A stretch of 64,000 nucleotides of DNA from Trematomus loennbergii (GCA_012861695.1 JAAOOA010000086.1:23111903-23175902); one strand, 5' to 3'; shown: positions 49,350 to 64,000, numbered from the stretch's first letter. Made by a program: numbers and translations. Notes: generated by a model from the letters alone, not told the origin.

Positions 49350-52300
49350 TCCTCAGCACATAATCACTCAACCACCCTTCCCTTTTTCACTTTCTCCCTC
49401 CCTCTTACGGTACTCCTGTTTGCGGGGGTTAGAAGAGCACGCTACACAAACACACGGCTCACCACAAGAAGTAGAAACCTTCTCTGACAACTTTCTGTTC
49501 CCCCCCACTCTCTTTCTTCATCTTTTTCCTTTCTCTATATATCTCTTTCCCTCTGATTTTACCCTCAGACGGTGACATGCTCTGACATCTGTTGCTTCTT
49601 TTGTTGCAATGTCCCCAAAGTTGATATTGTTTTTGTTTCAGTCTGAGAGTGGGCTGAATCGCAGCTTTATTTTGGAAGAGATCTTGGCTCTTCTGTTTTC
49701 ACACAGGCTGCCGTGTTGCTCTGTCTCTTCCTCTTGTTGCTGGCTGAACTAACACGGCCTGTTTACTCTGCTTCGTCTGAGTCCACATCGCTAATGTTTT
49801 TACCTTATGTATTTTGGTTAGGTTGACATTTGAAATCGCCTTGTTCATATAATCAAAGTTATACTGTAGCTATTGTATACTGAAGAATAGGTTTTAAGTT
49901 AACATCTGAAACGTAATGTTTCACAATGACATCCGAGGTATGTGATTCGCATGTATTATACACCCCCTTTTTACAGCCTATGGTGTCATCTTTCAACTGC
50001 CCTCAATTATAACAATTCAACATTTGAAAGGAACCCTCTTGCTGTGAAGTTTATTTTCTAGTCAATATGAAAATAACGTTAGCATTAACCTCCTGCTGTT
50101 GCTTTTTGTTATTTCAATACTTGCTGAATCATTGTCAGATCCTTCACACTGTTGCGTTTCTCCTATATTATATAAAGATGATGCATCGACATACAATAAG
50201 CTGTTATTTTTTTAATGCACAACCCTTTTTTGTGACAATCCACAAAAATGACATCACTTCAGAAATGCACAGCCCTTGTAGAATGAATTGACTCATGACC
50301 AAATCACTTCACAAAACCACCAGGAACATAAACAACTATTTCTACGCAATTCAACATTTCAGCTCAAAGTTAATGTCTTTAAGACTTAATCTATTTCCAG
50401 TGTGAAAAATAAATGTTTAGAAAATCCACCTTGTTGTGGATATTGATGTACTTTTGTTTTTCTTTTCTTTGTTTCAATAGGCTTCAGTGGATCCAGACTA
50501 TAAGAGGAGATGAGTCTCAATATCAGCTGGATGAGCTTCACAATGGTAGGAGATGGTTTCCCTTTTATAAGTCTTATATAATTGTATTTCTTCTTTATAG
50601 ATACTAACCACAAGTAGACATTGGCCTCCTTCAGCTTGGCATCCACTGTGTGTTTCTCTCTAAAGTTGACTTTATTTGATACGGTACATTCACTTTTTAA
50701 GCCTAAAAATGTCTCGGAAGTCTGAATGGTACTTGAATTGTTCAGAAGGAAAACATGGATTTTTTACCGAGTGCCTCTCCATCACTTTCCATTTCCTCCA
50801 TCTATGCTTTCATTCATTTTACTATCACTTCTATGTGTTTGATGTCATACAAATGCTCTCGTTGCGTTGTGTCCCGCTGTGCTATCAAAGATTCAATCCA
50901 TTGCAGACCGTCCTCTAGTCTAGATCACAGTGTGAATGGACGTACTCACAGCAGGCTACCTTTCAATACATCCTGCTTCGTGTCAATACTCTCCTGTGAC
51001 TGTGATCAAGTACCACAAACCAGCGAAATAAAAACTCTCCGAGGATAACGAGAGAGGAAGTTGCCCTTACACACATCCAACATGAAGGCTGTTTGTTTGC
51101 TTCCTGTGATCATTACTCCCAATGAGGGCCAAACCACTATTAGACTTTCAAATTGAAAATGTTCTCTGTTCCAAAGTTTTGAATGTTCCCATGTCAGTAT
51201 TGCCCTAGGAGACACGTGTACACTACGAAAGTCTTAATCCTGCATATGCTTTTCATGCACTGTGGGGTCGTAGCGCTTATCTCTGAGGAGCATTCCACAC
51301 TGCCACTGTTGTGTGGATGGTAATGACCCCACAGCTCAGGAGCCCAGTGTGTGGCCCCATCGCTCAGCACAGCATACCACTAACTTTAACCTTTAGAGAT
51401 ATGCATCAGTTCGTATTTTGACATGCGCTGTATATACAGCAGCCACCTTGTGAATACAGCACGATTGATTGAATTTCTTAGGTCATTAGATTTTGTTTCT
51501 GATTTCACTGTTGCCAGTTTTTGATGTTTTCCTGTAGAACACAAGAAAATAAAAAATTTTTACCTCAGACTTGTGTGGTTTTGTTTAATTCAATGCAGTT
51601 TTTCTCTGTAGACAATGGTCAGACATCAAATTGACTTGTATGTTAATTAAATGAACTGCCTTCCAACTACTGTTAACAGCAGGAATATGTCCTGGTAGTA
51701 TCTTTTCCCTGCCATGGATAATAACCAGATGTCACTCTTTGTCCGGTGCAGTCCCACAGTTGCGCACATTTGGAAACCATGATATGAGCAATGCAAGATA
51801 ATTGAAAAAACAACATTTTCCCACTGTGAAGATTTATTTATTTATTTAAAGATGTAAGCACACTGCTTATGTTTAAAAACCTATTAACATGTGAGGCTTG
51901 TCTGATGTGAAATGAAAGATGGCAAGTGTAACAGGACGCAGAATAATAATAATAAATAATCAGAATAATGATCTCGTGCAAACTCACTGACACTGTAATT
52001 CCCTTGGAGAGAAATCTGAATGTTTTCCCCCTTGTGGCGTCTTTCTGCAGAGAGCACATTTATTGCGCTTAGTTTTTCATATCATGTAAACCTAGAGGAA
52101 AGATGGGATTAGATGTTTTTGGCAGAGGTGAGAATGGAGCAGAAACAAAACAAGTGCCAGTCTTATGGAGATGGCTTGAACAATGAAACTGCCGTATATC
52201 TATTGTGTGTCCAGCAATTTACTATTTATTAAAGTAGTGAGTTGAATTACTACATTACAGTAAATATTTAGTATTAAACACAGCCTGCGTTCAGTTACGC

Positions 52301-55300
52301 AACTGGATAAGAGCGGAAGTGAAGAGTAGTCGTTGCTGAGTGCAGAAGAATATTTTGACTGCTGTCCAATATTCTTTCTTGAAAAAAGAAAAAAAGATCT
52401 GCTCATAAACCAGGCCTATGTCCCATTCTACGCACTCAAGCATATAGTTTTCGCATACTATATATCCATGCATGTCTGTAATGATACATGTACAGCAAAC
52501 ACTAAAACAGGCTCTCGTCTCTTTCTCACATATTTCACATGAACAGTGCATATCGTCAAAAAAAAAGAAAGTCTAAATCTCAACTTCTAACTCATGGATT
52601 GAGACCAAATGTGTAGTTTTGAGACATTTATGATTCCCTGACTTCCTCTAGTTCCTCTATGAGGTTTTGTGTGATGGATTGCCATGACCTCTATGTCCTC
52701 CTGAGGATGGATTTGAATAATGATATTGACCACCTAACCTTTAATCAAGTCGAAACATTTTATTGGGTTTATGAGAAAATAAGTGCAAAACAAATGTCTG
52801 TGGGATGCCATGACTTTAGTCTCTTCATATTGTTTAAACTTCATGGTAAATGTTGAATCTAGAAGGTCTACCTTTTTAAGGAAAAATGTTACAGAAGGAA
52901 ACAAAACCCCTACCAAAAGATTGTGAGTGTTATGTTCTTAATGATCATCACAATATAAGACATTTAGTACCCAACCTACTCAAAAATCCTTTATGTGATG
53001 AGTTATATGCTACAATAAATGCCTGTTTCAATCAATCTTCTCATCAGTCATCTCCACTATTTTAAGGTCTTTTTGAAGGAAACATCTCATATACTTGGTT
53101 AAGTGCTTTGTTTGTTGAAATGTACATTTCAAAGATAAACACCTTTGCTGCCATATAAAAGAAAGTATGATGTAAAAATAAATTGCCTGAGGCCCGTAAT
53201 TCACAGTTTGCCGCTGTTTAACACTCTCTCAGGGGAACGCTTGTGTTTATTTTAGTGTCTCCTGTCAAAGCGAGGTATTTCCCGCTGCTCCCTGAAGGCC
53301 TGAATCAATTTGCGGACTGGATTTGAAGGTGACATTTCAGCCTCCCCTCCCCTTTGGTCGGGTCTAGTGACTGGATTTCTTCCTCCTCTGCGCCGCTTGT
53401 CACCCAACCCGGTCCCTGGGAAAGGAGCAAAAAAAGTGACAGCACAAAGTGGAAAAACACTTTAAAGAGCAAGAGAGCAATCGTTTAATAAAGAAAAACC
53501 CACAATATTTGGTTTTTGTTTTTAGAATTCAAACTTGCTGAAAGTTTTCCCCGTTGCTGATCCCATCCATAGCCTCTCGCAGTGGGACCCATCACTCCGC
53601 ACAGCAATCCAAACCTTCCTCCTGGGCAGGGTGGAAACACCAGAGAGAGAACAGAACTGCCCCAGATTCCACTTAAAGGATTCCCCTTTTAAGGCCCGTC
53701 CAAAACACTTAACATCCTCATCCACTCTCATCTTCTCAGGCTGTCACTTACAAATGACACTCTGTTTAAGATCCTTCTTTTTGCACTAGTAAATGAGAGT
53801 AATGTAACCGGCATACTTGCCTCTTACTGTCTGCAGTGGGTTAATAATATTCATGATAACAATGTTGACAATGTTAGCATAGTTTTACTGCGTCCCCGGT
53901 TTATGGGAGAACACGGAATCCAGGCAACAGAGAGCCCAGGGGAGCTGTTCTGAAAAGAAAACACCGCTTAGCTCCGCTAATTTGTACGGGAAATAAGATG
54001 AACTTAAATGAACCGAATCTGACAAACCAAAGAGTGAAACAAGTCCTGCTATAGTCCATTAAAGACATGCAGTGAAGCTAAATCAAACTCCTTGTGGGTC
54101 AAATCACTCGGGCAAAGGTGCTTTAAGAGGACATAATCCCAAACTGACAGGTCCAGAACAAACAAAGCTCCCAGTTGAGAGCTGGAGACTGAATCGTAAC
54201 TCAAAAGCCATGGAGAGTGATTCAGCCGTGGACCCTTAGATTGTGTACACAATGATACGCATTCATATCCATGGAGACTAAACAAATAGAGCGGTTGGTG
54301 TTCTTCTTTTACTATACAGGATAGTTTTAACTCTTGACCCGCCTATTGAAGCAACCAGGCTATTCCTAAGAGGACGTGTGTGCATGGCAAGAGAAATATA
54401 ATGCTGACCATAAAGCCCAACCGTACTGCAATTAAAAAAAAAAATGAAATATAGCTGTGTGTAATTGATTGAGGCTGATGCAGACAGAAAAAAATGCCGT
54501 TGACAAATGAGCACTTGGGAATAAACAGTTTCTCAGTCATGCTCCAGCATTCAGTCAAATGTTAAAAGTATACAGGTAGCGATTGGGTGTACATATGGGC
54601 CTGCCAACCACTGCAGATAGACAATTTAACAGCCCTCATAAAAGCTGAAACATAGGCAAGGCAGGTCCAGATCCACGTCTGTCTCCCATCGACCTTTCCC
54701 ATCCGTTCCCCATTTCATCCACTTCTCTTGAATGAAAAAACGTCCTGACTCTGCTCTCTCCGGCAGCTCTCCCTTTATAAATTTCACCATTTAAATTGCT
54801 ATTCCTATCCGTCTGTGACACATACTGTCAGCTATGTGAGATCTGCCGCTGCCCAGAGACCATTATTCATAGCAAGCTGTCTCTTGTAAAACACCACAAG
54901 AAGCCTGGGTGTAATTAATTAAAGGAATAGGCAGATAACACGTAATGTGCCGTGTTTTTACCGCTGTTGCTTCCTGCCCAACTTTAACAGAATTGCTTGT
55001 GATGCCATGGTAAGTGTGTTGAAAGCAATGAAGAGCTATAAATGGTGATGTCACAACAGAGGCTAAACTGTAAGCCAATAGGAACATTGTGTGCTTCATG
55101 CAATCACAGCTCATGTCACCTTTGCTCCTTCAACATGTCTGTTTCCATTCTTTTCCCTCCCTCCGGTTAGAGAGGTTTTCAGTGGCTCCACACATGATTG
55201 AAATAAAGACCTGTAATGTGCTTCACATGTGATTTTCAAACTGGTGTGTGTGTATGGTTAGGAGGCACCTCTCTCGTTGTGCAGCTATATTAGGTAATAC

Positions 55301-55733
55301 AAAGTATTTTATGGATGAAAGGCATATTGGAAGCAGCTGCTTTTCCCAAACGGTGTTGTGTGTTGCGGATCAGGAAGTCCGCCCTGGTGCCCAATAGCCC
55401 AACCGCTGCTACCTCACAAGCTAATGAAAAATATATACTCAAGGGTGTGCAGACTTTAATCTGTTTGCTTTAACTGAATGTTGTAGCTGCTTTGTCACAT
55501 GTGCGTAGGCTGCTTTGTAAAATAGAGCTACTAAAGTCTGTGTTTTAGAGAGAACCAGATACATACACGCTGAATATGGCATTGCATGTCTGTACCTACA
55601 TTAGGTATCATGCTGAACACGTGCAGTATAACCTCTTGACCCTACACACACTCAAGTAGTCAACTTCCTTTTTCTGACACCAGCACCTGGGTGCAGTTTC
55701 CCACATTGTACCTTTTCACCCCAAGGGTGGGTT

Positions 55734-55768
<35 letters not shown>

Positions 55769-58700
55769 ACATATAATGTAGGCCCCTAGTGTCCGGTCCT
55801 GTGAGTGGTAACATGGTCACTGATTGGACCTCATTAGTGTAGTAGTTTCTTTCATCAATAAATAGTTTTGTGTCTGTTTTTGAGAGTGCTTGTCAATGTG
55901 AATTTTACATTTACCTTTATCTCAATAGCTAGCTTTGACTTCCTATTGCTCTCTGCTCCTGTATTAAATAGTTATTGCGTTGAGACTAAAAAGTGAGACA
56001 GGTGCAGCCTGCAAGCCGCATAGAAAGCAAATCAAACACAACCCTTTATCATGTCTGTATGTAATGTAATGAGACATGGTGTGAAGTGGAGCATGGCAAA
56101 TTTCTGCCTCACTGATACGGAGCATTTACAGTGGACTATATCTCACATCCTCTGGTTTATAGTCAGTATTATGATCCTCAAAATGTAATTTTTGTAATGC
56201 TATACTGAACCAAAATTCCAGTCACAACACCTGACTAAGATTCTAACACGGCATCAGATACACCAGAAAAAAACAGGCACAGACTACAGTCACGGACATG
56301 TGCACGGACATCGATAATCTCACAATCTGACACAAACACACATACAGGACCATCTTGAGTGGATGTCACTGAACTCTTCGGAACATTATGTCCTTGTGAA
56401 TTATGGTTTAAATGCTTCATCCGCTCCCGTTAGACTATCCATCACACCGAGGCTCGCTTAGTCATGGAGCAGTTTCATCAAGGGGGGGAGAAAGGGGGAG
56501 GGAGGCAGGGAGACACAAGGAACAAGATAAATAGTGAAGGGTTAAGAGCAAAGGAGAAAGAAAATGGAAACATGCGTGTAGAAAAGTGGGAGAAGGATGT
56601 TAATTTGACTTGGAGGGAGATAAAAATGAAGGAGCAACAGCAGCAGTGCAGAGACAGGAGTCATTTAGACAGATTGATGGTGATGAGGGAGGGCTTGAGA
56701 TCTCTCGAATACTGATAACTACTCACGACTGCTCTGACTGAGGAAAAGGGCTTTGTGAGGTTTATTTTCCTTCTCATTTGCACTTTGCGTGGTCCCTTGC
56801 CACAGTAGCAGCTATAGAAAAGTGGACTTGACATCAGGTGGGATCTAAACAATATGAAAACACAACATTGGCCGGTTTAGACTTGCATAAACTAAAACAC
56901 CAATTTCAAAACTGCCTCTGAATACAATCCTGGGTCCCAGGGTTGTTTCGGAGTCAGTTTGCATTTGCTGTGAGGTAAAGAAGAAAAAAAGATCTGCGGC
57001 GAGGACAAAATGTCCTGCGAGTGCAGCGAGCGTGGGCTGGAAAACACAATGACACACACGTAAATATGTCCTATAACACACGTCATTATAATCACTTGTG
57101 CCATGAAATTGCCCCTTACCCATCCATCAAACATGTGATCAACCCTTTTCGCCGCTGATTAAATATTGAATATTTTAGAATTCATGCCTCAATCATATAC
57201 AACAATTTTCGTCCATGATCAATTTTCCTTGTTTAAGATCAGGGACACAATAAGTCCTTGAAGTTAATATTAGTTATTATTTTCCAACAGCCTTGATTGC
57301 AGACCTTGTGATGGTCTTGTGCAAAGAGAAGTACATCCCACACTATTGTAAGGTTTTCCTTGCAACAACTGGGACAATGAAATTGAACTTGTCCCTTTTG
57401 TTGCCGCTATCTTGCACACTTTTTAAATCAAGAAAGCATTGTTCTATGTTAAACAATGTTACATTATTGTTATATTATGCAGCTCCGTGGGATGTTTGAA
57501 CCAATAGAATTTCAGGAACATGTTGTACCACAGCTTGCTTTTCAATGTCACTGCAGACCAGCCGGGTCTATATGGAGGAAGCGTCATGTCAGATGGAGGT
57601 GTTAAAGTAGAATGTTGTCAGCATTATGGATCACTGGCCACAGAGGGTTTCAATCAACCATGCTACATAAGGGGAAAAGGTATGGCAACTCTCACCAAAA
57701 TGTCAGTGACAAATAGGCCGTGCGAGAGCTTTGAAGGTTGCATGTTATTGGGAGAAGAGGGAGTAATGACAAGGAATGAAAGAGTGCTCGATAAAGAGAT
57801 GGATGAAGCTGGACAGGGGACAGAAAAGGGGAAATGGTCATAGATAATGAAAATGTAGACAAGTAAGAATGGAGAGAGTTCACAGAGTCCAAAGAAGGAA
57901 GAAGGTGGTTGGGGTAAGAGCGGACTCAAAGCCATACGCTTGGGTTTTCTTATCGTACGAGATCAGCCTGAGGGATGGGATGTGAAATCTCAAAAGTTGG
58001 GTGGAGGAGGAGATGATGGGAATGTTACAGCTGGTCTGTTTCATTAACAACCTCAAATAAAGAGGAGATGCAGCAGGCCATATGCTCTTCATGGCTCACT
58101 GTTTATTTCAAGCACCTACAGAGAAGCATTACACTCTCTTATGCTCATAACACAATGATGGTGTGGTCGTGTGAAGTACGGAACAAAAAGACATAGTGAT
58201 CTTTAAATATAGAAGTATAACTTATGTCTAAGTATGAATAACCCATCGTTCAGTGTGTGTCGAACATGTTTTAGCTTTCATCACCGTACAATGCAGGACA
58301 AGTCAGTATCTTAACTTCAATACTTCTTGACAGTGATGTGTTCATGAAGCATCTGGAGTTACTCAAGAGCCTTAATGTGTTCTTGTGTGTGTTGTGCAGA
58401 GACGTTTGGTTAGTAGCAAGTTTTAAGGTTTTTCTTAGAATTCACATTTCAAACAATTTCAGCATGGATCACTGGAAGTCTGACGGGGATTTGTGTTTAA
58501 CCAGGTGCGTCTCCAAGTTTGTAAGTGATACAAGTTTGATACAGAATGTTTTATTATTGAGCACGATGGTTTCCAAATGTGCCCTTTTTGTAAGTAGGGC
58601 TTTGAATCTTACATTTCTAAATAATCCTTCTGATTTATAAGTTTGACCAAACACACCAGTGTCTGGTCCCGATGACTGAACCAGACCTATTCTGGCCTGA

Positions 58701-59194
58701 TAATATTCCAGTTCATTGGCTGGCTTTTGTTCCATTTGATCTTTCCCTATTTGCGTCATACAGATAACAAAACAGAACACATTATAACATTCACATTGGA
58801 GCAACACATATTCTCTGAATGAGACACATAAAATCTTATTGGCTTTGTGTACTGATTTTTTCGGGCTCCTGTGGATTGCCAGACTAATAACAATGCCATG
58901 GCAAATATATATATTTTTAAATGTCATGCCGTTCCACAGCTATCTGTAACAACAGCACTTATTGTAATTAACACCTTATAAAACGTAACACACACATGAA
59001 AGCAAACAGTTCCTTATTAGAACATCAAGAGACACACTGTTCCTACTAAACCGTTCATTCGTGTTGGCCAATGTAAATCCAATGTCTGGACTTCTTTGAG
59101 CTCTGTGTTTGGTTTCCACGAACTCCTAGAAATACAGTATATCTGGCTCTTTAGCTGCTCAATATTACCATCTGTACCAGCTGGACGCTACATT
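49350..59194. other. 5' flank of angpt2, no gene seen
   Basis: Only short open frames without recognisable domains. I looked for BRCT-type coding on the plus strand (mcph1 C-terminus) and saw none. Confidence 0.65.
55734..55766. repeat. (GT)n microsatellite
   Basis: Sixteen GT units. Confidence 0.95.
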
Positions 59195-59496
59195 TACTTT
59201 GTCTCTGGAACACTATGCCCCTCCATGTGAGGTCAGCCCAGACCCTAGGGTTTTTAAATCAAAACTAAAAACACACTTCTTCTCTCTGGCTTTCTAGTTA
59301 GAGCGGAGCACGACTCCTGACTTTTCCGTGTGTTTTATTTTTATTTGTTTTTTAAGATATATCTGTTGTAATTTATTGTCGTTTATTGTGATTTGTAGTA
59401 ATGTGTTTTTATTACATGTACAGCACTTTGGCTCGACCAAAATCGCTTTTAAATGTGCTATATAAATAAAACCTGATTTGATTTGATTTGATTTGT
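59195..59496 (+). mobile_element. L2-like LINE 3' end
   Basis: A frame around 59195-59290 reads LWNTMPLHVRSAQTLGFLNQ with in-frame decay afterwards, like the reverse-transcriptase ORF tail of fish L2/CR1-type LINEs (LWNSLP...). A short 3' UTR (TACAGCACTTTGGCTCG, GTGCTATATAAATAAA) ends in four GATTT units, a LINE-type simple tail. The element is 5'-truncated. Confidence 0.75.
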
Positions 59497-59804
59497 CTGA
59501 TGGTTGTTGCTTGGCCGGAAGTGTCTTACAGTAACTTGGATATAAAAGAGGTACTAGACTGAATCAATAACAATAACATTTCAAGAAGGGATCAATGCAA
59601 TATGGCTATTTCACTACACAATGTTTCTAATCATAGCTGCTGTTTCCACCTTCTTGAAACCGAAGGCCCTTTAAACAAAAACAATGTGGTAGTTTTCTGT
59701 GGTTTGGTCAAATATTACACATATTCATTTGAATTGATAGTTGATATTTAAATGTTGATTGGTGTAGCCTTAATGTTTACCTGAGAGTCATCCCTTGTCA
59801 CAGC

Positions 59805-59806
<2 letters not shown>

Positions 59807-59900
<94 letters not shown>

Positions 59901-59902
59901 GT

Positions 59903-59992
<90 letters not shown>
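59807..59992. repeat. long interrupted (GT)n microsatellite
   Basis: 186 bp of GT broken by GG at 59853, TT at 59899, GG at 59903 and GG at 59946. Cys/Val repeat frames on this tract are artefacts. Confidence 0.98.
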
Positions 59993-59994
<2 letters not shown>

Positions 59995-62900
59995 TAGCTA
60001 TTGTTAGAAGGGGCTGTTGGTCGATGGAGCCGTGAGCTTCACAAGGATCAGGAAACATGCCAGGGATTAGATATTTATTGTGCCAGGTGTATATTGCCCC
60101 GGCAACTGTGCGTGCTTGTCCTTAAATGTACCTTATAATATAAAGTAAGGCTCAAGCAGCCAGCTGGACGTTTCTGTTGCGTATAATTGTAACCTGGTAC
60201 ATTTGAGCAATAACCTAGACCATTTTGGTTTAATTTGTATAACAACATACTGTATATGAAAAAGAGAGGATAAATGGAAGAAAATACATAAGAGCTTGTG
60301 CCTACTGCTTGTAAAAAAATGAATCACGCTCATGCTTTGTTCTTTGCATAATCCATTCAGAGCTGGTGCTGGAAAGTCACAGCAGGCCTTCAATTTAATT
60401 ACAGTTCTTTTTAACAGTTTAAATGTGGCATTGTTAACAATCCATTCGTGCATGCCATCCAGATGTAATACAGTAATTATGATGCGTCTCTGCTATTTAA
60501 CAACTTGATTGTTTAACTAATGCAGAAATTGACTCTTAAGATTATCATCTATTTGACTGATAAATGATCCTTGAGGAATGTTAAATGATATTGTATAAAG
60601 CCATGATTAAAATAGAGAGCTTAGTTTGTTACAGTTTCCATCTCAATACAATGTTTTCCCTTTTTGTGAGTGTGGTAATATCTACTCAAACAAACACAAC
60701 TATACCAGTGTACTCACAGCCGCCCAAGATCTCTGAGGATAGGGTTGAACAGATAAAGCTGAAACACTGTTTTAGATAGTCTCCCTGACATATTGGGGAG
60801 TTCTTTCTCTTTCTCTTTCTCTCACATAATATGCAAATCTGAATATTGTTATTCCTGGGAGCCGGAAATAGCCGAGGCCGGCGTTATGTTTGTCCATCTA
60901 TCCGTTTGTCTTCACGCTTTATTCTCAGTAATGCCGTGAGGGATTCTCTTTTTAAAACTAAAGAATGAACTGATTCGATTTTGGGGTCATCTCAATATCT
61001 CTTAAAGTGTGACGGTCTGCTCGATAGTGTTGTGCAGGTAGCTTAAAGTAGGTTGATAGTAACTTCTGTGGCCATAAACAATGCTGCTGTTCTCTAGAAT
61101 GGGTCAACAATATATATTTTAGATCCCCAAATGGGTTGCCTGGCCATTAAAATAATTGAGTATAATATAAATACTTTATCATATGGGAAAGGCTACATTT
61201 TCCTTCATTTCTTCACATATCTGCTTTTCAATATTCTGCTATTTTTGCATGACAGTTATCTTTAAATTGATTGCATTTCAATGTCGGTTTTCCTGGGCTG
61301 CATGAGCTTATGTGTGCTTGATAAAAGGTCGGAGAAATTAAATGACAAGTGTAATGGGCTCTTGTGAAAACATGTCATCTTATACAAAGACCTCCTCAAA
61401 GCCTACATGCAGGAAATGAGGTTGATTACGGCAAACCTGCATGAAATTATCCTGCCTCCTGTTATGTCACGGCACCTCTTCATCACAGTTACATCCCATT
61501 CATCATCATACACTCGGTAAGTCATTCATTACATCATTTAGATAGCTTTGAAGGGTATTGCTGACAATAAAGATAACACGCATCAACTGTTATCTTAACT
61601 TAAAAGAAAGACACTCCAGCTTTCAGGATTAACATTATGCATGGACATATACATCATTAAAACGGAGACCGCTGAATCCTGGTTCATTTATTTTTAAGTC
61701 ACTCCTTGGGAACATCCCAGGGGGCAAGGAAGTGGATTATTCAAGACCCTTGTTTGTCGGTATTGTCTCATTTTGAGCTCAGGATTTTGGCCAGCAATCC
61801 ATGTGAATTTATTTTGAATTCCATCGGTGTAATGACACTTTGTGTATCTGGACGGTTGTCAGACTCAGCACAGCATTTTACATTTTTCTCGTGGAGAGTA
61901 CTGCAGGTCCAAAAAACACCCCAGCTTACTCTTGTTCTTGGCTGGGTGTGGAAAGCGTTGCCGAAGACAATCAGCGGGTGTTAGTGCTCCGTTATGCTTC
62001 AACAGGGCAGAGGGGAGTGAAGGTTAGCATACTGAGTTTGGCTTCCCTACAAGAGAGTGACAGTACATATTTGTAAGGAATGAAAATGGCTGAGCATAGT
62101 TTTGCCGTTTGTAGGAATACAAACATAGAGAATATTCGTCAAAAGTGAGATTGGATGATCAACACCACCATATACACACACTTAATATGATGAGATGGTT
62201 AGTTTAGGTTGTTCAAATGACTGGAGGCAGAACGGAGCAGCCACTTTAGCATATTTCTGTAAAAGAAAACCTTTCAAATAATGTAAATCTGGCCAACAAA
62301 GCGTATTGTAATGGTCCATTACCCCAAAATGGTCAAACTACTCCTTTAAGTGCCATGTAGAGTGCAGCAGCTCAATGTGTGACACATGCGGCTGCCTCAT
62401 CCCTAAAAAGCCTGAAAACATCCCCGCTACATAATCTGCCTCTTTCCACTTCACATCTGCAACCGATATGTTGTGATAACTCAGATTTACTGTCTGTTAT
62501 TTATGGCGTTTCATGTTTGGAAATCTCAGTAAAAGCTCAAATAGGATTTAAAGGCTGGAGCGCTTCAGGCCAGACCACCTCCACAGGCCAAAAATATTTC
62601 ACCAGTTATGTTTGTCTTTCATCGCCTGAAAGGTTAAATCAAATTCAGAGGAGGCTGGGAAAACGTGTGGAGCATACAACTATAATAGTGGATATCTAGC
62701 TACCATAATAGTGTCAGAGGATGACACATCCTTGTGTGTTAACCAATGCAAACACATGAAAGCAATAGTAACAACCTGCCGCCTTTTCCACCTCATCCCT
62801 CATCTTTGATGGAGGTGGAGTGCATCCCTGGGCTTTGGACTGACGTAAAATGAGTGTGTTGCCATGCTTTGTTGCTAAGAAACAACTCACTGAGCTCAGT

Positions 62901-64000
62901 GTGGGGTCAGCGGCTGCTAAACGGTGTGTTTTTTAAATCCCCCCTAGCCGTCATCGCATTGTCAGCCTGAGACTCTGGGCCAGTTCTCAGTGTGGCTCGG
63001 TCTCGCCACTACATCAGGTTCAAGTCCACTAGCAGGCTTTGGGAGATGCCCAAAATAACACAATGAATGCACTTTCAAACATTTGAGCTTTCAAAGTGGT
63101 TTTGCACAATGATGAATATGTGTTCTGTCTTTAAGGGTTGAAGTGACTACACAAAGTGGAAGAAAAGTCTGAAAGCATGTGTGAACATTTATATCCGTCG
63201 CACACACCCTTAAATAAACTGCACTTTGTGATAGACAAGCAAATTGCACCACAAAATGTCTTCATCTGCAATCATTTCACGTGTCAAAGAAGCTTCATTC
63301 GGTGCGATTTTCCCATCGAGAGAATAACGCAAAACACTCTAATGAATGTGTTTCATAGCCTAATATCCTCAGCCTGTATATTGTCAGTGTGTCAGTGTGT
63401 GCCTCTCCTCCCTCCTCTCTCACTGTAAACTTCTCCTTCTCAATGGAGGGCCTGACACACTGCGGGCCCCGGGGTCAGCCTGGAAAACTCTGCCGGGCTG
63501 TTAATGGCCTCCTCTGTTATCACTTTGCCGCTACTCCTCACACCTGCACTCAAGAATAATATTTACCCTGTCTGTCATCAGCACATGGGGGGCTTGTGTG
63601 TGTGTGTGTGTTTGTCTTCCTGTCTTTGCGTCAGACTTTAATGATGACTTCCATTCTGCCCTTTCTCTCGGGCGTCTTATTAGAGAGGGAATGGCCACAG
63701 GCTGTCGATGTGAAATGGATCTTTCTCATGAAAAAGTAAGAGCAGAGAGCGGAATACCAGCAGAACCAAAACCTCCCTGGTCACTCATAATAATTCAATT
63801 AGGCTCTACTTAAATGCATGAGCACGCGTGTGTGCTTGTGTGATTGCTTTGCTCTGTTTTGTGCATTTGTGTGGAGGCTAGATAATAACTAGGTGGGCAG
63901 AATTATTGCTCATTGGTTGAATTTGGTTGGCATGTTGCCTCATGCATCTCTCTGTAAGCTGTGATAATTATGCTATCCGCTCTTGAAACAAGATGTGATT
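59993..64000. other. non-coding span to the window end, no gene seen
   Basis: A CTTTCT-type simple tract lies near 60804-60823 and a short (GT)n at 63596-63611. No gene, RNA gene or transposon boundary could be supported. Confidence 0.65.

Noticed and set aside
57520..57843. 107-codon plus-strand open frame, considered as a possible mcph1 or other exon
   Set aside because: No BRCT or other motif; purine-rich low-complexity second half; antisense frames are equally long.
59795..60058. Four overlapping Cys/Val and His/Thr repeat frames
   Set aside because: Artefacts of the interrupted (GT)n tract.
62225..62350. Possible MITE end (GGTCAAACTACTCCTTTAA)
   Set aside because: Only one terminus-like string; no inverted partner found nearby.

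Overview
This window comes from a ray-finned fish, most likely a spiny-rayed (percomorph) teleost. The evidence is the combination of very long (CA)n/(GT)n microsatellites, TTAA-flanked miniature transposons of types common in teleosts, 8-bp-duplication hAT elements, a Tc1/mariner remnant, an L2-like LINE tail, and one gene with vertebrate intron-exon structure. The only protein-coding gene I can support is a nine-exon angiopoietin gene on the minus strand (48613 down to 30163). It is angpt2-like by sequence. I could place all nine coding exons with canonical GT/AG boundaries. Exon lengths are 317, 155, 122, 233, 125, 102, 167, 131 and 158 nt, and those of exons 2-8 match the usual angiopoietin pattern closely.

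Layout. 1-30103: 3' flank of angpt2, with no supportable gene. It is a mosaic of unique DNA and transposon relics: a TTTCCACT-type TIR element at 4021-4790; three copies of one TTAA-flanked MITE family at 6288, 12930 and 14451; a second TTAA MITE family at 8899 (nested in a hAT-like element) and 17854; a piggyBac-like MITE at 18383; an older dispersed repeat at 21880-23175 split by another MITE; and a hAT element at 26497-27074 carrying a Tc1/mariner remnant. 30104-48613: the angpt2 transcription unit, with a further hAT element in intron 1. 48614-64000: 5' flank, with a large compound (AG)n/(CA)n microsatellite about 530 bp upstream of the start codon, an L2-type LINE tail near 59.2-59.5 kb and a 186-bp interrupted (GT)n tract.

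The gene product would be a secreted ligand of the endothelial TIE2 receptor: signal peptide, N-terminal superclustering segment, coiled coil, and C-terminal fibrinogen-like domain. Exons 3-9 are fully open and well conserved, but exons 1 and 2 are each exactly one base short of the length that keeps frame, so as written the gene does not read through. Either this is a long-read consensus error at two short homopolymers, or this copy is decaying. The last exon also lacks one of two adjacent tryptophans that are nearly invariant in the family. In mammals ANGPT2 lies antisense inside an MCPH1 intron; the absence of any other gene over 64 kb fits a similar arrangement here, but no mcph1 exon was found.

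I found no convincing new biological system. The items most worth checking are the two frameshifts (with an intron-like 32-nt segment in exon 1), the missing tryptophan, a microsatellite serving as the splice-acceptor tract of the last exon, and an almost perfect 20-bp hairpin at 19571-19618.
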